This document shows positions 55,998 through 64,000 of a stretch of 64,000 nucleotides of DNA, one piece after another (the first letter of the stretch is position 1; each line of letters starts with the position of its first letter). A model generated the notes under the pieces. That model did not search any database. It was not told the origin of the DNA and saw only the letters and a program-made list of their open reading frames with translations. Source of the stretch: Bacteroidota bacterium (lineage in GTDB: Bacteria; Bacteroidota; Ignavibacteria; Ignavibacteriales; Melioribacteraceae); NCBI GenBank assembly GCA_021801605.1, contig JAJYXU010000077.1, positions 1-64,000 of the forward strand. Reading direction: 5' to 3'. Position numbers and translations under genes: made by a program.

Positions 55998-56067
55998 AAA
56001 AATACCATTCGTAAGTTTGGCGATTACTATTAATAGAACCATCCGGAATAAAATCGTAATTCACAAT

Positions 56068-56835
56068 TCATAACTTTAGTATGGTTTTACTTTCTTCCCA
56101 GTACTTATCCATCTCTTCAAGATTAGATTCGGTTAATGATTTGCCGCTCTCTTTAATTTTCTGTTCAATATAATTAAACCGTGTTATGAATTTTTCATTT
56201 GTAAGCCGAAGTGCATTTTCGGGATGAATACCGAGGAATCTGGCATAGTTAGTAAGTGCAAAGAAAACATCGCCCATCTCTTTCTCCAGTTCCGCTTTAT
56301 CACCCGATCTTTCCATTTCATGCATCTCTTCAATTTCTTCAATCACTTTTTTCCATACGTCTTCTTTTTTCTCCCAATCGAATCCTACTTTAGAAGCTTT
56401 CTCTTGCAAACGAAAGGCACAAGCGAGAGCAGGAAGATTTTTGGGAACTCCTTCAAGAAGAGAGTCTCGACCTTCAGTAAGTTTTATCTCTTCCCAGTTT
56501 CTCAAAATATCTTTCGTTCCATTGACTTTAGTATCGCTAAAAACGTGAGGATGTCGGCGGATAAGTTTTTCATTTATAGAATCAATTACATCATCAATTG
56601 AAAAAGTTTTGTTCTCTTCTCCAATGGCGGAATGAAAAACAATGTGCAGAAGTAAATCGCCGAGTTCCGATTTCAACTCATCATAATTTTTCAGATCAAT
56701 CGCTTCGATGGTTTCGTATGTCTCTTCAAGCAAAGCCGCTTTGATTGAATCATGAGTCTGTTCTTTATCCCATGGGCATTCTTCTCTTAAACGCTTCATA
56801 ATTTGCCACAGTTTCTCGAACTTTTCTCCGGTCAT
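56068..56835 (-). CDS. mazG: Nucleoside triphosphate pyrophosphohydrolase MazG
   Basis: I start at the ATG at 56835 (MTGEKFEKLWQIMKRLR) after CGGAGAAAGAA; the track begins 8 codons earlier. It has 255 residues in two MazG domains: LLEETYETIEAI with SELGDLLLHIVFHS, and later IEEIEEMHEMER with EKEMGDVFFALTNYARF. The acidic residues bind Mg2+. It hydrolyses dNTPs/NTPs and lowers ppGpp effects in E. coli. It is convergent with phoH and divergent from the RidA gene. Confidence 0.93.
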   Translation of the reverse strand: MTGEKFEKLWQIMKRLREECPWDKEQTHDSIKAALLEETYETIEAIDLKNYDELKSELGDLLLHIVFHSAIGEENKTFSIDDVIDSINEKLIRRHPHVFSDTKVNGTKDILRNWEEIKLTEGRDSLLEGVPKNLPALACAFRLQEKASKVGFDWEKKEDVWKKVIEEIEEMHEMERSGDKAELEKEMGDVFFALTNYARFLGIHPENALRLTNEKFITRFNYIEQKIKESGKSLTESNLEEMDKYWEESKTILKL

Positions 56836-56953
56836 TTCTTTCTCCGATTTTGTGTGCAAAGATAAATAGCAGTAATTGAATCAAGAAATATTTCTGTAAG
56901 ATTTTATCATTATTTTTTTTGATATATTTATATAGAAAATTAGAGAGGGAAAA

Positions 56954-57415
56954 ATGATTGAGAAGAAAATCAAAGAGCTGACCGGTTTCGAAATAACAAC
57001 ACCGCCCAAACCGCTTGCAAGTTATATCCCGGCACAAAAAAGCGGCAACTTAATTTTTACATCGGGACAACTTCCATTTGTGAATGGGAAATTATTAGCT
57101 GAGGGAAAGATCGGATATGAAGTCTCGGAGGAAAAAGGAATTGAATGTGCAAGAATGTCCGCCATCAATTGTTTAAGTGCTGTAAAAGCATTGATTGGCG
57201 ATCTGGATAAAATTGAGCAGATTGTTAAAGTAACCGTATTCGTCAGCTCTGCACTTAGTTTTACTGCCCAGCCCAAGATTGCAAACGGCGCTTCCGATTT
57301 TTTGGTACAAGTTTTTGGAGATGCAGGAAAGCATTCAAGAAGCGCGGTAGGTGTTAACGAATTACCTTTGAACTCACCTGTTGAGATCGAAATGGTTGTA
57401 AGGGTTAATTTATAG
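56954..57415 (+). CDS. RidA family protein (2-iminobutanoate/enamine deaminase-like)
   Basis: This 153-residue protein has the YjgF/YER057c/UK114 fold. Seen are NLIFTSGQLPFVNGKLLAEG, a central KIEQIVKVTVFVSS, and KHSRSAVGVNELPLNSPVEIEMVV; the arginine in the last block is the substrate-carboxylate binding position. Its length and N-terminus fit the longer RidA-like subgroup (YabJ/YoaB-like). RBS GAGAGGG precedes the ATG. The G of its TAG stop is the first base of a palindromic element. Confidence 0.9.
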   Translation: MIEKKIKELTGFEITTPPKPLASYIPAQKSGNLIFTSGQLPFVNGKLLAEGKIGYEVSEEKGIECARMSAINCLSAVKALIGDLDKIEQIVKVTVFVSSALSFTAQPKIANGASDFLVQVFGDAGKHSRSAVGVNELPLNSPVEIEMVVRVNL

Positions 57416-57564
57416 AGACCTCTGAAAAATTAAGAATAGAACGCAGATGACACAGATTAAACGGATTAACGCAGATTTAATCCGCGAAAATCTGCCAAAT
57501 CCGCGTCATCTGTGTGCTATTAAAAATGTTGCAGTCCTGTACAATTCTATTTTTCAGAGGTCTC
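57415..57564. repeat. Modular palindromic element, copy 4 (GAGACCTCTG ends, same core)
   Basis: The perfect 16-bp inverted ends are GAGACCTCTGAAAAAT and ATTTTTCAGAGGTCTC. The core at 57435-57521 begins AATAGAACGCAGATGACACAGATT and ends AATCCGCGTCATCTGTGTGCTATT. The outer ends differ from the AATGCTGTCA ends of copies 1 and 3, although the core is shared. The first base overlaps the ridA stop codon. The 195-base ORF here in the track is a by-product of the repeat. Confidence 0.85.
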
Positions 57565-57725
57565 CTTTACTTGTTAAAGTGATTTCTCATAAGAATAACG
57601 AAACGAATAATAGACTTGATTATGATGTCTGGATACGATAAAATTGAGCCGTAAGATTCATAAGAATTATAGAAACAAATTGAACTTTGCCACTGTTCAA
57701 GGTGAGATATCGAAAGGGAAATGAA

Positions 57726-58226
57726 ATGAAAAGACTACTGCTTATACTTTTTGTTTTTGCCGTATCGGCTTCAAACGCGCAATTCCGCGATGAAGCAAAC
57801 CAAAAGCCGGATATCAGAAGCGGGATCGTAAAAAACAATTCGTTTGGTTCATTACTTGGATTTATCAATCCTGATAATTTCAGCATGCACCATTCTTTTG
57901 GTCTTTCATTCTCATCATTCGGCGGTAACGGTAATATGGCTCTTGGTGTTTATACCAACAGCATGGCTTACAAATTCAGCGATAGACTAAATTTAGAAAC
58001 CGATATCAGTCTCGTTAATACTCCATACAATTCATACGGACCGGAATTTTCAAAACAGATCAATGGCGTATATATCAGCCGCGCACAATTAACTTTCAAG
58101 CCGACCGATAACATGAATATAATTATTCAATATAGAAATGTACCTGGCGGATATTATTCTCAGTACGGCTATGGCGGTTATTCACCTTTTTACAGAGATA
58201 GTTACCTAAACAATTGGGGCTTCTGA
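57726..58226 (+). CDS. Small secreted beta-rich protein
   Basis: The start is the ATG at 57726 following GAAAGGGAAATGA, giving MKRLLLILFVFAVSASNAQ, a signal peptide, and 166 residues. The mature part alternates Gly, Ser, aromatic and polar residues (HHSFGLSFSSFGGNGNMALGV, NMNIIIQYRNVPGGYYS). It ends with a Tyr/Gly-rich tail. It may be a short outer-membrane barrel or surface protein. No family recognised. The next gene starts ~64 bp later. Confidence 0.7.
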   Translation: MKRLLLILFVFAVSASNAQFRDEANQKPDIRSGIVKNNSFGSLLGFINPDNFSMHHSFGLSFSSFGGNGNMALGVYTNSMAYKFSDRLNLETDISLVNTPYNSYGPEFSKQINGVYISRAQLTFKPTDNMNIIIQYRNVPGGYYSQYGYGGYSPFYRDSYLNNWGF

Positions 58227-58289
58227 GAAAGAGATATACTTTTTTATTAAATTGCGCACGTCTTAAAAAATATTAGAGCGCAACTATCA

Positions 58290-58778
58290 TTGGAACATAA
58301 CAACTCAAGAAAAAAATCTTCTAAACCGGCTGGTCTAAAATCATCCACACTTAATTTGATTCTTAACGTTTCAATTTTTCTTTTAGCTGCAATTATTCTT
58401 TATATGGGTTATTCGATTTATATTAAACTTGCAAACAACCGGCACGCAAAAGATGATCAATTAACAGAACAAGTTGCCTCTGATATTATTCAAGTGGAAG
58501 TTCTTAATGGAAGCGGAGTGAACGGAGTTGCCGACCGGTTCACAGATTTTCTTCGCAATAATAATCTCGATGTGGTTAAATCCGGTAATTATATATCAAA
58601 TGACGTTAACGAAAGCCTTGTAATTGATCGATCCGGTAATATGGCAAACGCATTCAAAGCTGCAAAAACTCTCGGTATAAAAAACGAAAATGTTATACAG
58701 CAGCTTAACAAAGATTATTTTTTAGATGTCTCAATAATAATTGGCAAAGATTATTTTAATTTAGCTCCGTTCAAATAA
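58290..58778 (+). CDS. LytR C-terminal domain protein, membrane-anchored (TTG start)
   Basis: This 162-residue protein has a TTG start, one membrane helix (LILNVSIFLLAAIILYMGYSI), and a LytR_C domain: VEVLNGSGVNGVADRFTDFLRNNNLDVVKSGNY, ending DVSIIIGKDY. LytR_C modules are extracytoplasmic and cell-wall related; here there is no LCP catalytic domain. The next genes are rsfS and argS. Confidence 0.8.
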   Translation: MEHNNSRKKSSKPAGLKSSTLNLILNVSIFLLAAIILYMGYSIYIKLANNRHAKDDQLTEQVASDIIQVEVLNGSGVNGVADRFTDFLRNNNLDVVKSGNYISNDVNESLVIDRSGNMANAFKAAKTLGIKNENVIQQLNKDYFLDVSIIIGKDYFNLAPFK

Positions 58779-58882
58779 TCTTTCACTCAACTTTTGAATA
58801 TGTCTGTTGATGTGGTTACTATTTTATTTTAGATTCAAAAACAAGTTCAATCAAATCAATTAGTAAAGGAAAAGAGGCGTAA

Positions 58883-59233
58883 TTGGATCCATTAAAATTT
58901 TCAAAGATGATTGCTGAAATCATCAAAACAAAAAAGGGTTCCGACATAAACATTCTCGACCTTCGAAAACTTTCCGGCATTGCAGACTGCTTTATTGTTT
59001 GTTCGGCGGATGCAGACAGACAGGTGAAGGCAATTGCAGATGAGGTTGATGAACAGCTTCACAATAAAGGAATCAGATGTTTTCACAAGGAAGGTTTTGA
59101 GACTTTGAATTGGGTTATTCTGGATTACTTTGATGTCATAGTTCATGTTTTCAAAGCAGATGCAAGAAGCTATTACAATTTGGAAAAACTTTGGGGTGAT
59201 GCGCCTGTTATTAAAATCAAGAATGAAGAGTAG
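58883..59233 (+). CDS. rsfS: Ribosome silencing factor RsfS (TTG start)
   Basis: This 116-residue protein starts with TTG behind AAAGGAAAAGAGG. The family core is IVCSADADRQVKAIADEVDEQL followed by NWVILDYFDVIVHVF and YYNLEKLWGDAP. RsfS (Iojap) binds L14 and keeps ribosomal subunits apart under starvation. A LytR_C-type gene directly upstream of rsfS is a common arrangement in bacteria. Confidence 0.94.
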   Translation: MDPLKFSKMIAEIIKTKKGSDINILDLRKLSGIADCFIVCSADADRQVKAIADEVDEQLHNKGIRCFHKEGFETLNWVILDYFDVIVHVFKADARSYYNLEKLWGDAPVIKIKNEE

Positions 59234-59256
59234 TCTTTACTAATTCCGGAGAATAA

Positions 59257-60885
59257 TTGAAAAATTACTTAATAGAGCTTTTCAAAAAAACAGAAACGAA
59301 GCTTTCTTACTTGAAAGAAGTTGATATAGTCTTTACAGTTCCAAGTCAAAAAGACCACGGCGATTATTCCACTAATGCCGCTATGATTCTTGCAAAGAAA
59401 TTGAAACAGAAACCACAAGAGATTGCAAAAGAAATTATCAACTGCCTTGATTTTGATAAAAGCGTAATTGAAAAAGTTGAAATAGCCGGACCAGGCTTTA
59501 TTAATTTTTATTTTACTAAGTCATTTAACACTCTGATTGTTAAAGAAATTTTCCAGCATAAAGAAAATTTTGGAAGATCAAAAAAATATTCCGGTAAAAA
59601 AGCTATGGTTGAGTTTGTCTCGGCAAATCCAACCGGTCCGTTAACTGTAGGACACGGTCGTAACGCAGTTGTTGGCGACACTATAGCAAATATGCTTGAA
59701 TGGATCGGTTATTCCGTTGACCGTGAATATTATTTCAATAATGCCGGAAGACAGATGCGTGTTCTTGGTGATTCCGTACGCTTACGATATCTGGAATTAC
59801 TCGGTCAGAAAATTGAATTTCCGGATGATTACTACCAGGGCGAATATATAAAAGAGATTGCTGCAAAACTGAAAAATGAGAACGGCGAAAAATATCTTAA
59901 TGAAAACGCTGAAGGAATTTTTAAACAAGCAGCAGAGAAAGAAATATTCGGCGATATTATTAAAACGCTGGAGCGGATTCAGATCCGTATGAAGAATTTT
60001 TACAACGAACATGTTTTATACGAAGAAGGAAAGATCAATTCACTTTTAGCAGAGTTCAAAAAGAAAGATCTTTCTTATGAAAATGAGGGTGCCGTTTGGT
60101 TAAAGTTATCCGAACTCGGCAACGAGAATGATAAAGTGATTGTGAAATCCACCGGCGAACCGACTTATCGACTGCCGGATATTGCCTACCACATTACAAA
60201 ATATGAACGCGGATATGATTTGATGATTGATCTCTTCGGTTCAGATCATAACGCAACTTATCCGGATGTTCTTGCCGGTTTGCGTGCTCTTGGCTATGAC
60301 GCGGATAAAGTGAAAGTTCTAATCCACCAGTTTGTTACGATTATGGAAAAAGGTGAAGTTGTTAAGATGTCTACGCGTAAAGCTAATTACATTACACTTG
60401 ACGAACTGATTGATGAAGTGGGGAGCGACGTTGTACGTTACTTCTTTAATATGAGAAGTATCACCAGCCATTTGAATTTTGATCTCGATCTAGCGAAGAA
60501 ACAATCCGATGAGAATCCGGTTTTCTATCTGCAATATGCGCATGCAAGAATTTCTTCAATATTAAGGATGACGGTAGATGAAGGATTAAATCCTTCTCTG
60601 GATAATTTGAATTTGCTCTCAACTAAAGAAGAACAGAATCTTCTCAAAAAACTTTTTGAATTTCCGGAAGATGTTCTTTACAGCGCGGAGAATTATGAAA
60701 CTCACCGGATTACAATTTACCTTGAAGAACTTGCGGCACTGTTCCACAGATTTTATACCGAGTGCAGAATAATAGGAAGCGAAAAGAATTTAGCCGAAGC
60801 GCGCATTGCACTTTGCATTGCTGTTCAAACTGTAATTAAAAATGGATTATCAATTCTTGGCGTTAGCGCTCCCGAGAAAATGTAA
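59257..60885 (+). CDS. argS: Arginyl-tRNA synthetase (TTG start)
   Basis: This 542-residue class I synthetase has a TTG start with CCGGAG upstream. Seen are the N-terminal Add-1 domain, ANPTGPLTVGHGRNAVVGD as the HIGH region, and VVKMSTRKANYITLDEL as the KMSKS region. The C-terminal DALR-type anticodon domain is present (LEELAALFHRFYTECRI). It charges tRNA-Arg. It appears intact, at the usual length. Confidence 0.96.
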   Translation: MKNYLIELFKKTETKLSYLKEVDIVFTVPSQKDHGDYSTNAAMILAKKLKQKPQEIAKEIINCLDFDKSVIEKVEIAGPGFINFYFTKSFNTLIVKEIFQHKENFGRSKKYSGKKAMVEFVSANPTGPLTVGHGRNAVVGDTIANMLEWIGYSVDREYYFNNAGRQMRVLGDSVRLRYLELLGQKIEFPDDYYQGEYIKEIAAKLKNENGEKYLNENAEGIFKQAAEKEIFGDIIKTLERIQIRMKNFYNEHVLYEEGKINSLLAEFKKKDLSYENEGAVWLKLSELGNENDKVIVKSTGEPTYRLPDIAYHITKYERGYDLMIDLFGSDHNATYPDVLAGLRALGYDADKVKVLIHQFVTIMEKGEVVKMSTRKANYITLDELIDEVGSDVVRYFFNMRSITSHLNFDLDLAKKQSDENPVFYLQYAHARISSILRMTVDEGLNPSLDNLNLLSTKEEQNLLKKLFEFPEDVLYSAENYETHRITIYLEELAALFHRFYTECRIIGSEKNLAEARIALCIAVQTVIKNGLSILGVSAPEKM

Positions 60886-60966
60886 CTGTAACATTTTAAT
60901 TAAATAAATCGACAAGTTTTAAAAAACTCTTCCCTTTGGCATTGCCACTATGTGGGAAGGGTAGGG

Positions 60967-61776
60967 ATGGGCAGTATGGATATTTACAGCAAGATAATTG
61001 AATTAAAAAAAGAGAATAGAAATTTTGTAACTGTTGCTGTTGTAAAATCAACGGGTTCTACTCCGGGTAAAGCCGGATTTAAGATGGTTGTTGATCACGA
61101 GGGAAAAACTTACAGCACTGTTGGCGGCGGCGCTATTGAGATGGAAGCAATTCAAGAATCAAAAAGATTGATGGCTTCCGGCAATGAAAATTTATTGAAA
61201 GAATATTTACTTATTAATGATGAGACTATCGCCGATCCGAATGTCACAACTGTTCCCATGAGCTGCAATGGTAAGATTTGGCTCTACTACGAATTCGAAA
61301 GAAACTTACCTGTAATCTACATTTTCGGCGGAGGACATGTAGGACAAGCATTGATAGAGATTCTGGGCAAACTTAAATATCATGTTATATTGATTGATAA
61401 CAGGCAAGAATTATTTGAAAAAAATAAAGCCAAAGGAATTAATTGCATTTATATGGAATACAAAGAATTTGTTGAACAATTTATTCCAGCTGATGATTCT
61501 TATTTTGTTGTTGTTACTTACGGACATCTATTTGATTATGAAATCTTAAAAACATTGTACAGCAGAGATTTAGTTAAGAAGTATATTGGAATAATTGCTT
61601 CGCGTGCTAAAGCAGCTGCAATGATTAACAATCTGAAAAGTGAAATTGATTCCGGCATTGATCTCTCTAAACTTCACATGCCGATCGGATTGAAGATTGG
61701 CGGGGACACAGCTTACGAAATTGCTCTTTCCATTGCCGCTGAAATACAATCTGTTAGATATGAAAAGAAGATTTGA
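60967..61776 (+). CDS. XdhC/CoxI family protein
   Basis: I use the ATG at 60967 (MGSMDIYSKII), with 60976 an alternative; ~269 residues. The N-terminal XdhC motif is VVKSTGSTPGKAGFKMVV with a later TVGGGAIEMEA; the C-terminal Rossmann domain starts IFGGGHVGQALIEIL and ends near GLKIGGDTAYEIALSI. XdhC proteins insert the sulfurated molybdenum cofactor into xanthine dehydrogenases or CO dehydrogenases. No such molybdoenzyme is in this window, so this gene is an orphan here. Confidence 0.88.
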   Translation: MGSMDIYSKIIELKKENRNFVTVAVVKSTGSTPGKAGFKMVVDHEGKTYSTVGGGAIEMEAIQESKRLMASGNENLLKEYLLINDETIADPNVTTVPMSCNGKIWLYYEFERNLPVIYIFGGGHVGQALIEILGKLKYHVILIDNRQELFEKNKAKGINCIYMEYKEFVEQFIPADDSYFVVVTYGHLFDYEILKTLYSRDLVKKYIGIIASRAKAAAMINNLKSEIDSGIDLSKLHMPIGLKIGGDTAYEIALSIAAEIQSVRYEKKI

Positions 61777-61995
61777 GAATTAAAACTTCCTCTCCTTTGC
61801 ATAAGGGACTGTATATTAGCTAAACCAAGAAAGTGTGGCTAAAAGCCGCCTTTGATTGCACCCAAAAATTCCCTTTTCTTTTTATCTTGTTGGATTTACT
61901 CTATCTATCCTTTAATTTATAATTACTCCTTGGACAGTTAGAGAGAAAAAAAAGATTCATCAAAAAAATTAAAAACAACCGAAAGAAAAAGTAAA

Positions 61996-62736
61996 ATGTC
62001 ACCGGTGATAAATAAGAAAATAAAAATCGGTAAGAAGACCAACCTTGGCAATATCGGATTTAAGAAATTACAGTCGGAGTTTATCTCTTCTACATCACAT
62101 CAATTCCGCACACCGCTTTCAACAATCCAGAGTTCTGTTGAATTATTAGAGTTTTATATCAAAAAGGAAAATACAACCAGGCAGCTGGAAATAATCGGTA
62201 AGATAAAGCGATCAATAATTTCTTTGACTGATACTTTAGAAAAAATTACAGCTTTATATAAATACAATTCGCTAAAAGAGAAGCCAAATCTTAAGAAGTT
62301 CGATTTAAGAAAATTGATGAACGAACTACTTGAGGAAGTCGTTGTGAATATCAGCGAGTCCCATCTCATCGGCGTAACCATTGAACCGGAATTAAAGGCA
62401 ATTAGATGCGACGGGTTTATAGTTAAACAAATTCTCTTAAACCTGATAAATAACGCGGTTAAATTTTCTCCGCAAGGCGGGCAAATTAAAATTGATGTAA
62501 ACAGAAATAAAAGATGGATTGAATTTTCAGTGCGTGATGAAGGGATTGGTATTGCTAAAAACGATCTGAAAAAACTTTTCCAACCCTTTTTCCGTGGAGG
62601 AAACAGCGGGACCATTCCAGGTGTAGGTCTCGGACTGGCAATAGTAAAAAATTTAACACAAATGCATAAAGGGCAAATTGAATGTGTCAGCAAATTAAAT
62701 GAAGGCACGGAATTTAAATTCAGAATTAGGGGTTAG
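61996..62736 (+). CDS. Soluble sensor histidine kinase without input domain
   Basis: This 246-residue protein has the HisKA motif TSHQFRTPLSTIQSS (phospho-His35), the N box NLINNAVKFSPQGG, the G1 box DEGIGIA and the G2 box GVGLGLAIVKNL. There is no membrane helix or sensor domain before the H box; the ~28-residue N-terminus is basic. It presumably receives its signal from a partner, perhaps the downstream PAS protein (inference). It is 8 bp upstream of a response-regulator gene. Confidence 0.9.
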   Translation: MSPVINKKIKIGKKTNLGNIGFKKLQSEFISSTSHQFRTPLSTIQSSVELLEFYIKKENTTRQLEIIGKIKRSIISLTDTLEKITALYKYNSLKEKPNLKKFDLRKLMNELLEEVVVNISESHLIGVTIEPELKAIRCDGFIVKQILLNLINNAVKFSPQGGQIKIDVNRNKRWIEFSVRDEGIGIAKNDLKKLFQPFFRGGNSGTIPGVGLGLAIVKNLTQMHKGQIECVSKLNEGTEFKFRIRG

Positions 62737-62744
62737 TTGCGAAT

Positions 62745-63551
62745 ATGTATAAAGTCCTGATCATAGAGGATAATGTTGATTTGGCAGAGAATCTTTATCT
62801 TTTTCTAAAAGAACTCGGTTATGATACCATCTGTGCTCACAACGGTGACAACGGATTAAAGATGATCATTGAAAAAAATCCCGATATAATTCTTTGTGAT
62901 ATTATGCTTCCGGATATTAGCGGTTACAAACTTCTATCTGAATTAAAAAAATTAGAAGAAAGGATAATGCCCATCTTCATTTTTCTTACCGCAAAAACAC
63001 AACGAGATGATTTACGAAAAGGGATGACAATTGGCGCAGATGATTACATAACCAAACCATTCACTAACGATGAATTGCTAAAATCCATTAATACACAGTT
63101 AAGAAAAAGATCAAAAATATTGATGAGGTTAAATAACTCCCCGGATAATAATCGGAAAAATATATTTAACTCCGGACAGAGTAATCAAGGGAACGATCCT
63201 GTCAAAACAGAACTGAAATATAATGACCATATTTTCATTAATGATAGAAAAAATCCCGGTTTTTATCTTGTAAAAGATATTCTCTTCATCAGAAGTCTTA
63301 AAGATTATACGCGCATCTATTTAACCGATGATAAAAAATTTTTAATGAGGAAACCGATGATCTATTGGGTGAAAACTTTACCCAATGAGCAATTTCTGCG
63401 GATTCACAGACAGACCTTAATAAATCTTAATTTTATTGAAAAAATCGAACCTTTGAGCAGCAATAGATTTTCCATCTTGATGAAAAACATCTCTAAAAAG
63501 CTTGAGGTAAGCCAACGGCACAGTAATAAGATTAAAAAAATATTTAAATAA
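62745..63551 (+). CDS. LytTR-family response regulator
   Basis: This 268-residue protein has an N-terminal receiver: IIEDNVDLAENL with acidic residues, phosphoacceptor Asp52 in IILCDIMLPD, the FLTAKTQ switch region and TKPF. A ~40-residue linker rich in Asn/Ser leads to a LytTR DNA-binding domain (about residues 170-268: VKDILFIRSLKDYTRIYL, QFLRIHRQTLINLNFIEKI). It likely regulates transcription after phosphorylation by the upstream kinase. A 14-bp inverted repeat ~95 bp downstream could be a target or terminator. Confidence 0.92.
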   Translation: MYKVLIIEDNVDLAENLYLFLKELGYDTICAHNGDNGLKMIIEKNPDIILCDIMLPDISGYKLLSELKKLEERIMPIFIFLTAKTQRDDLRKGMTIGADDYITKPFTNDELLKSINTQLRKRSKILMRLNNSPDNNRKNIFNSGQSNQGNDPVKTELKYNDHIFINDRKNPGFYLVKDILFIRSLKDYTRIYLTDDKKFLMRKPMIYWVKTLPNEQFLRIHRQTLINLNFIEKIEPLSSNRFSILMKNISKKLEVSQRHSNKIKKIFK

Positions 63552-63646
63552 ACCGTTCAGATATCGTTAGTCGTATTATTTAATCGCTCGTCTCATATCC
63601 CTTATCATAATGAACCCCGAAAATTACTTTTGTGCACACCCTCTTA

Positions 63647-63702
63647 GTGGAATTGAAAATATCCTTATGGCTGTAGGGAATTTTAAAAATTTTCAATTCC
63701 AC
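63647..63702. promoter_or_regulatory. 14-bp perfect inverted repeat upstream of a PAS sensor gene
   Basis: GTGGAATTGAAAAT at 63647-63660 and ATTTTCAATTCCAC at 63689-63702 are exact complements around a 28-base spacer containing TATGGCTGTAGGG. It lies between the LytTR regulator and the PAS gene. It may be a bidirectional terminator (T-rich right flank) or a binding site. Confidence 0.5.
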
Positions 63703-63759
63703 TTCTTTTTCGATCTCAAATAATAAAATGATTTTTTGATAGGGCTAGGAGAATCATTT

Positions 63760-64000
63760 ATGCAAGAGGAAAGCACACAGCACATATTTGAAGATTATAC
63801 ACACAATTTTCGTCACTCAATAAATTATGGTAATTCAATTAACGAAGTTGATCATAATTTGAATTGTTCATCATGCAGAGAACAATTTTTTAAATTGATT
63901 GCCGAATTCTCTGAGGATTGGATCTGTTGGATAAACCCGGAATCAAAAATTAGTTTTATGTCTCCTGCATGTAAACTCATCAGCGGTTATGATGCCGAAG
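63760..64000 (+). CDS. PAS domain sensor protein, N-terminal part (partial)
   Basis: The gene runs off the window after 80 codons. The ATG at 63760 follows GCTAGGAGAATCATTT. Residues after ~45 begin a PAS fold: LIAEFSEDWICWINPESKISFMS, then PACKLISGYDAE, matching the usual SPSxxxxxGY motif. A short CSSC motif precedes it (NCSSCREQF). It is probably a PAS-containing histidine kinase or guanylate cyclase; the effector domain is outside the window. Confidence 0.8.
   Translation, partial: MQEESTQHIFEDYTHNFRHSINYGNSINEVDHNLNCSSCREQFFKLIAEFSEDWICWINPESKISFMSPACKLISGYDAE

Noticed and set aside
8835-57564. CRISPR array
   Set aside because: The dispersed repeats are palindromic, ~100-370 bp long and kilobases apart, with no regular direct repeats or spacers, and no cas genes are present.
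57447-57641. 64-residue ORF after ridA
   Set aside because: It lies mostly within the GATGACACAGATT palindromic element.

Overview
The window looks like chromosome from an uncultured or little-studied member of the Ignavibacteria / Chlorobi-Bacteroidetes (FCB) lineage. Signs seen in the sequence are AT-rich DNA, a TonB-dependent receptor followed by a protein with a type IX secretion (T9SS) C-terminal sorting domain and a PorV-like barrel, a GWxTD-family protein, a tmRNA whose tag reads GEYNYALAA, an ATP synthase operon that ends at gamma without beta/epsilon, and many TTG/GTG starts. The lineage is inferred; no 16S rRNA or tRNA gene was recognised.

Layout. 1-5.4 kb: end of a TonB receptor, a large T9SS cargo protein and a PorV/PorQ-like barrel, closed by a strong terminator. 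5.5-8.8 kb: GWxTD protein, LpxL-like acyltransferase, family-9 glycosyltransferase. 9-15.6 kb: M23 peptidase, bactofilin, two AtpI/AtpZ-like proteins, then ATP synthase a, c, b, delta, alpha, gamma. 15.7-19.3 kb: ffh-rpsP-khpA-rimM-trmD-rplS. 19.5-25.3 kb: MqnA-like protein, a 2-hydroxyacid dehydrogenase, a complete IS200/RAYT-like element, and a minus-strand add-hypothetical-hutU operon. 25.5-34 kb: TPR protein, DUF3467 protein, then a four-gene set with FecR, a predicted beta-barrel and a CHASE2 adenylate/guanylate cyclase. 34-40.9 kb: two LptF/LptG permeases, M20 dipeptidase, a lipoprotein, YgfZ and PduO. 40.9-42.2 kb: tmRNA, a GIY-YIG ORF and a methylase remnant, a small variable island. 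42.2-44.8 kb: MgtE-N/CBS protein with an Nramp-related transporter. 44.9-61.8 kb: mostly housekeeping genes (NYN nuclease, dapF, PHP, efp, accB-accC, gcvH, guaA, radC, phoH, mazG, ridA, rsfS, argS, xdhC). 62-64 kb: a histidine kinase, a LytTR response regulator and the start of a PAS sensor.

The most unusual content is between genes. Two families of short, non-coding, palindromic elements are scattered through the window. One is a ~105 bp family with three copies. The other is a modular family with four copies sharing a core around AATAGAACGCnGATGACnCnGATT. The modules are nested in one another in different combinations. In two places an outer module seems to have inserted into the loop of an existing hairpin, one of them the apparent rplS terminator, leaving direct repeats. 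Several elements start on or within a few bases of a stop codon. I consider this nested, hairpin-loop-targeting system the best candidate for something not well described.

Start codons were revised from the ORF track where a ribosome-binding site or family N-terminus indicated it. All functional names come from motifs read by eye, without database searches.
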